Assembly: GCA_021234535.1 (NCBI GenBank)
Contig: CM037829.1
Span: 31,406,962-31,470,961, forward strand
Length of the DNA: 64,000 bases
Source of the DNA: Stichopus chloronotus
Lineage: Eukaryota; Echinodermata; Holothuroidea; Aspidochirotida; Stichopodidae
Reading direction: 5' to 3'
The first letter of the stretch is position 1. The number at the start of each line of letters is the position of its first letter. Below the pieces are notes generated by a model. The model was not told the DNA's origin and made no database searches. It worked only from the letters and a program-made list of their open reading frames with translations. This document shows positions 60,781 through 64,000 of the stretch, one piece after another. Made by a program: the position numbers and the translations under genes.

Positions 60781-63700
60781 GCTATTTGGTCATTTAGGCT
60801 CATTACATGCAATGCAGTCTAAACTTGTTACCCTCTTCATTTCACCAGCGCTTCTCTTCTTTATAATTTCTCTAACCGTCCATCCAACCGACAGACAGCT
60901 CCCTAAAGTTCCCCCTTTACTACCCTTCAACTGTTTTCTCTTCTGTTATTCCCTGTATGCATCAGCCGCCAGACTGCTGTCCACCTGGATAGCACCTTGG
61001 AAGAAGCGAGTTTATTTTGTACGACTGACTATCCACATATGCAAGCTTTAGGTAATGCACATTAAAATTTTACTTTTGTCATCCGGTCACGATAAACATA
61101 CTGAACAACCTTGCTTGACTGAATGGTTTATTCCACAAAGGGGCACAAGTTATAGCACTTTGAGTGCTTTTGGAATATTCACAATTGATGAAGACATATG
61201 TATTCCCATGTTTGCCAGCATAATGCACGCATTAATTTATTTTTTTGTTATATATCTAGTAGACAATTTTAACAATTTCAAACTTAGCCTTCAAGGATAT
61301 TCCTAACTTGCATCTATCCCCACTTTGGTCAGTTCCACTTCGGACAGCAAGGCTCATCTTCATTGGTTATCACTTTTGCTCCTAATTCTGTAGCAAAATC
61401 TAGTGTTGCACTTTCAACAAGCGTGAATATGTTACCCAATGAGAACGTACGAGACACCTTGTGTATGTATGTGATATCGTGATCCAGCCCAACAGGGTCT
61501 AGCCATCACCATTCACTAACTTCTTAGCACTTTGGTGAGGAAAATTACAGAACAATTACAGGAAGCTGATATCAATTTCATGGGCACTGTAATGGTTTAA
61601 CCAATAAGTATCATAATATTTTTAAAAACCATTAATTCTGTACACACTGGTTCACAGCTGGGTTTCTTAAAACTCCAAAATAATTAACAACAAATATAAA
61701 AGATTAAGTAAAGATGAGATCCCTTATTGCAACTTTTAAATTTGGATTAATTTGATAATGTGGTATTAAAAATATAAAAGATTATTTTCTCTTAATCTAG
61801 TTGGCAAGATAACACTTACAAAGAAAGTAAAATACGGGTACAACAAATACGCAAAACAGATAGTGAAAACACTTGATATACTAAAACAGAAACACAAAAG
61901 TTGGAAACAAAAGTAAACACACAAACAAAAAAACAAAACAAAACCATCAGAAATACCATGAGTGTACATCTTTAGAGAGGAGGGGTTCTGAAAATATTTT
62001 TTGACATAACTTTTGATCCATATTCCTTCCAACTGTCTTGTCCACAGGAATCCTGCTACAGGCCTGGTCGAGAATTGCCTAAGTTTTCACATTTGAACAA
62101 CATAGTTTCTCTGTGATGTACAGAATCCTACAAATTTACCATGACAACAATAATATCTAATTTTCTCAAAGTTGTTGATGCCAGTTTTCAGCATATTGTT
62201 TACTCCAAGGACTCTGATTACCCTGCTGATTGAGGGGCAGTTGTCAGGAAGACATAAAAACTCACTCTGTCTTCCTCCAACTTGGCCACAAAACATTCAA
62301 ATGCACCGAAAATAAGAGAAGGGAGTAACCACTCCACCAATGTGACAATTCTCTCATTTGAAAACAAAGCTTGGATTCAAACTTTTCTTAAGCATGCAGA
62401 TTCAATAGTAAACAGCGCTTTCTGTCACATGAAGTGATTTTAAGTCAAATTCTACTCTCTTTTTTTTTTCCTCATCACTATACATGGCATCATTTACAGC
62501 CACGCAGAAACTAACCGGGATAAAAAGATTTCAAATTTAACAAGCATTAACGGTCACATATGTGAAAAACCACATGATTGTTACAAAACATTGTTCAAAG
62601 CAAACTGAGAGCAAGTTCTATTTCAAAATAGTTTCTGCAGTGGCTTACTGTCAAACTTGCACATGAAACAATTTCTCATTTAAGCTGCTTAAATATTAAA
62701 CAAACTCACACAAAAGAAGGCAATAGCATTACAAGACGGCTTGGCACGACGCTGGACAAGAAAATAAAAAACAAAAAAGAGGACGACCTTCATCTGTACC
62801 TAAATCAGCGTTGTAAAAAAACTTTGCATTTGAAGTCATCCCACGATTTATGGTGCACTCAGTTGGTTATTTGATCTATTTTTTTTTTCTCTTACTTGAT
62901 TTGTAACAAAAATGATAAGATATAACATCAGTAGTTATTAAGGGATTCAAGTGAACATATTGAAGCAACAAGAAAATAAAAGAAAGCACATAAAAAGATT
63001 ATCTGCACAATGTATAACATTAATTGAAGATACGAGAGCTCCTACAGAGCTCAGAGCAATAAAGAAGTTTAGAATGAAAGGCATTATAGCAGCAAATTAC
63101 AGCAATAAATTATTATTCAAACTCTGCCTATGGAAGTACTTCTCCCACTTAAAATCTGTTAAACACATTGACACCAAATATTTGGTGGGTAACAACCGAC
63201 CCATTAAATGTGCACAATCAAGAATAATGTGTTGAGATTTTCTTTCAGGTAAAATTATTACAAGTGGCAAGAAATGCATGATCTCTCTAGTGTAAGACAG
63301 TAATCCAACATCAAGGGTCAGCCTACACTACCAAACTCACAGGAACTCAGTTTGGAAGGTCGATCAAGACACCAAAAAAGCTGTGTCGATGTGAATATTC
63401 GGTGATATTTATTCAACATAATCAAGTTTTTTTTTTTCTTGGTCCATGTCTGACGTTGAAATCTTTAGTGAAGACAATACTGGTAAACTTTAGAACTAAT
63501 ATCGACAACTGACATTCACTTTCAGCAACAGAAGGCACATTAAGGAATCAATGGACTGAATAAACTTAGATGAACTTGAGGAAGCTCTTTTTATACCATG
63601 GATGCTGCAAATGATGCATTCAACTAACACACAGCTTCAGCAGGCACGACAATTTTAATTTCAACTCAATACCAAACCTACAGTTCATTTCACAACTTGA

Positions 63701-63857
63701 TGACAAGTTTCCAACGTTGACTTCACATCTCCAATTCTCAATGGAAGAGAATAAGCAGAAATAGCTATGGCAAACTAAAGATGCTGATGATTTCTTTGTA
63801 CAATTAGGTGATTCAGAAATTAAAAAAGTTTTTCCCAATTACCTAGTCTCCTTTCAG
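60781..63857. other. AT-rich DNA, possibly 3' UTR of a minus-strand gene
   Basis: No exon, RNA gene or transposon recognised. Long A- and T-rich stretches occur. If the frame at 63858-63959 is the end of a minus-strand gene, this stretch would be its 3' UTR and flank. Confidence 0.3.
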
Positions 63858-63959
63858 TCAGTACAGTTCCCAAATGGCAATGTTAACATCACTGGAATTT
63901 AGCAGGCGACTACAAACGAGATTTCCTTTTAAGTCGAAAGTGACAATGTGGCAAATCCA
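63858..63959 (-). CDS. Possible C-terminal end of a WD-repeat-like protein (partial, low confidence)
   Basis: Read on the minus strand, 33 codons end at a stop at 63858-63860: it contains CHIVTFDLKGNLVC and finishes NSSDVNIAIWELY. The pattern of a polar turn, SSD, alternating hydrophobics and IWEL resembles the last strand of a WD40 repeat. A TGA lies in frame at 63960-63962 and I see no acceptor AG between it and the frame, so either a splice site is hidden, the frame is broken, or the match is chance. The rest of the gene would be beyond the window. Confidence 0.2.
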   Translation of the reverse strand, partial: WICHIVTFDLKGNLVCSRLLNSSDVNIAIWELY

Positions 63960-64000
63960 TCAAGAAACTTGATATACAGGAACTAATAGCAGTGCAATTA

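Overview
The window looks like intron-rich animal nuclear DNA. It is AT-rich, has GT-AG introns of about 0.3 to 3.8 kb, and carries many microsatellites, minisatellites and decayed interspersed repeats. A marine invertebrate deuterostome such as an echinoderm or hemichordate would fit, but that is an inference from gene structure and repeat style; no single diagnostic sequence proves it. Nothing bacterial, no operon, no CRISPR array and no viral genome is visible.

The one gene I can identify firmly is a plus-strand ClC-7-type lysosomal chloride/proton exchanger (CLCN7-like). It runs from a start codon at 10876 to a stop at 47742. I can place 22 exons; 19 are supported by protein-family similarity plus good splice sites, and the phases join in frame throughout. 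The conceptual protein is about 772 residues, slightly shorter than the roughly 800 usual for vertebrate ClC-7. It contains an N-terminal acidic dileucine motif, the GSGIP chloride-site motif, the gating glutamate in GKEGPMIH, the proton glutamate in [11 protein letters not shown], the central tyrosine region, and two C-terminal CBS domains. About ten residues just before the first membrane helix are unaccounted for, so a small exon between 19332 and 23224 may be missing. The first listed exon begins with a spliced 5' UTR acceptor, so the promoter and a non-coding first exon lie upstream and are not located.

Layout. 1-10855: upstream intergenic DNA or unresolved 5' part, with a 96-nt TA microsatellite, a fold-back element with long inverted arms (about 2095-2896), a tRNA-like relic (7220-7300) and several short coding-like patches at 7.6-9.6 kb that I cannot assign. 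10856-47742: the ClC-7-like gene; its introns hold a hAT-type element with perfect 16-bp terminal repeats and 8-bp target duplication (12680-13653), a 16-bp minisatellite (24775-25315), an 18-bp array, a roughly 30-bp array, and several arrays of a repeat carrying GGTCAAAGGTCA. 47743-about 48000: 3' UTR with AATAAA at 47955. 48-64 kb: no firmly identifiable gene; it holds a second copy of a repeat also found in the last intron, a four-copy tandem of a roughly 150-bp repeat, an AAGATATCTT array, and a few unproven reading-frame fragments, including a WD-repeat-like tail on the minus strand near the right edge.

I did not find a convincing new biological system. The most interesting non-gene signal is the recurrent repeat family with a TG-rich head and DR1 nuclear-receptor-like half sites, present at least six times and in both orientations.
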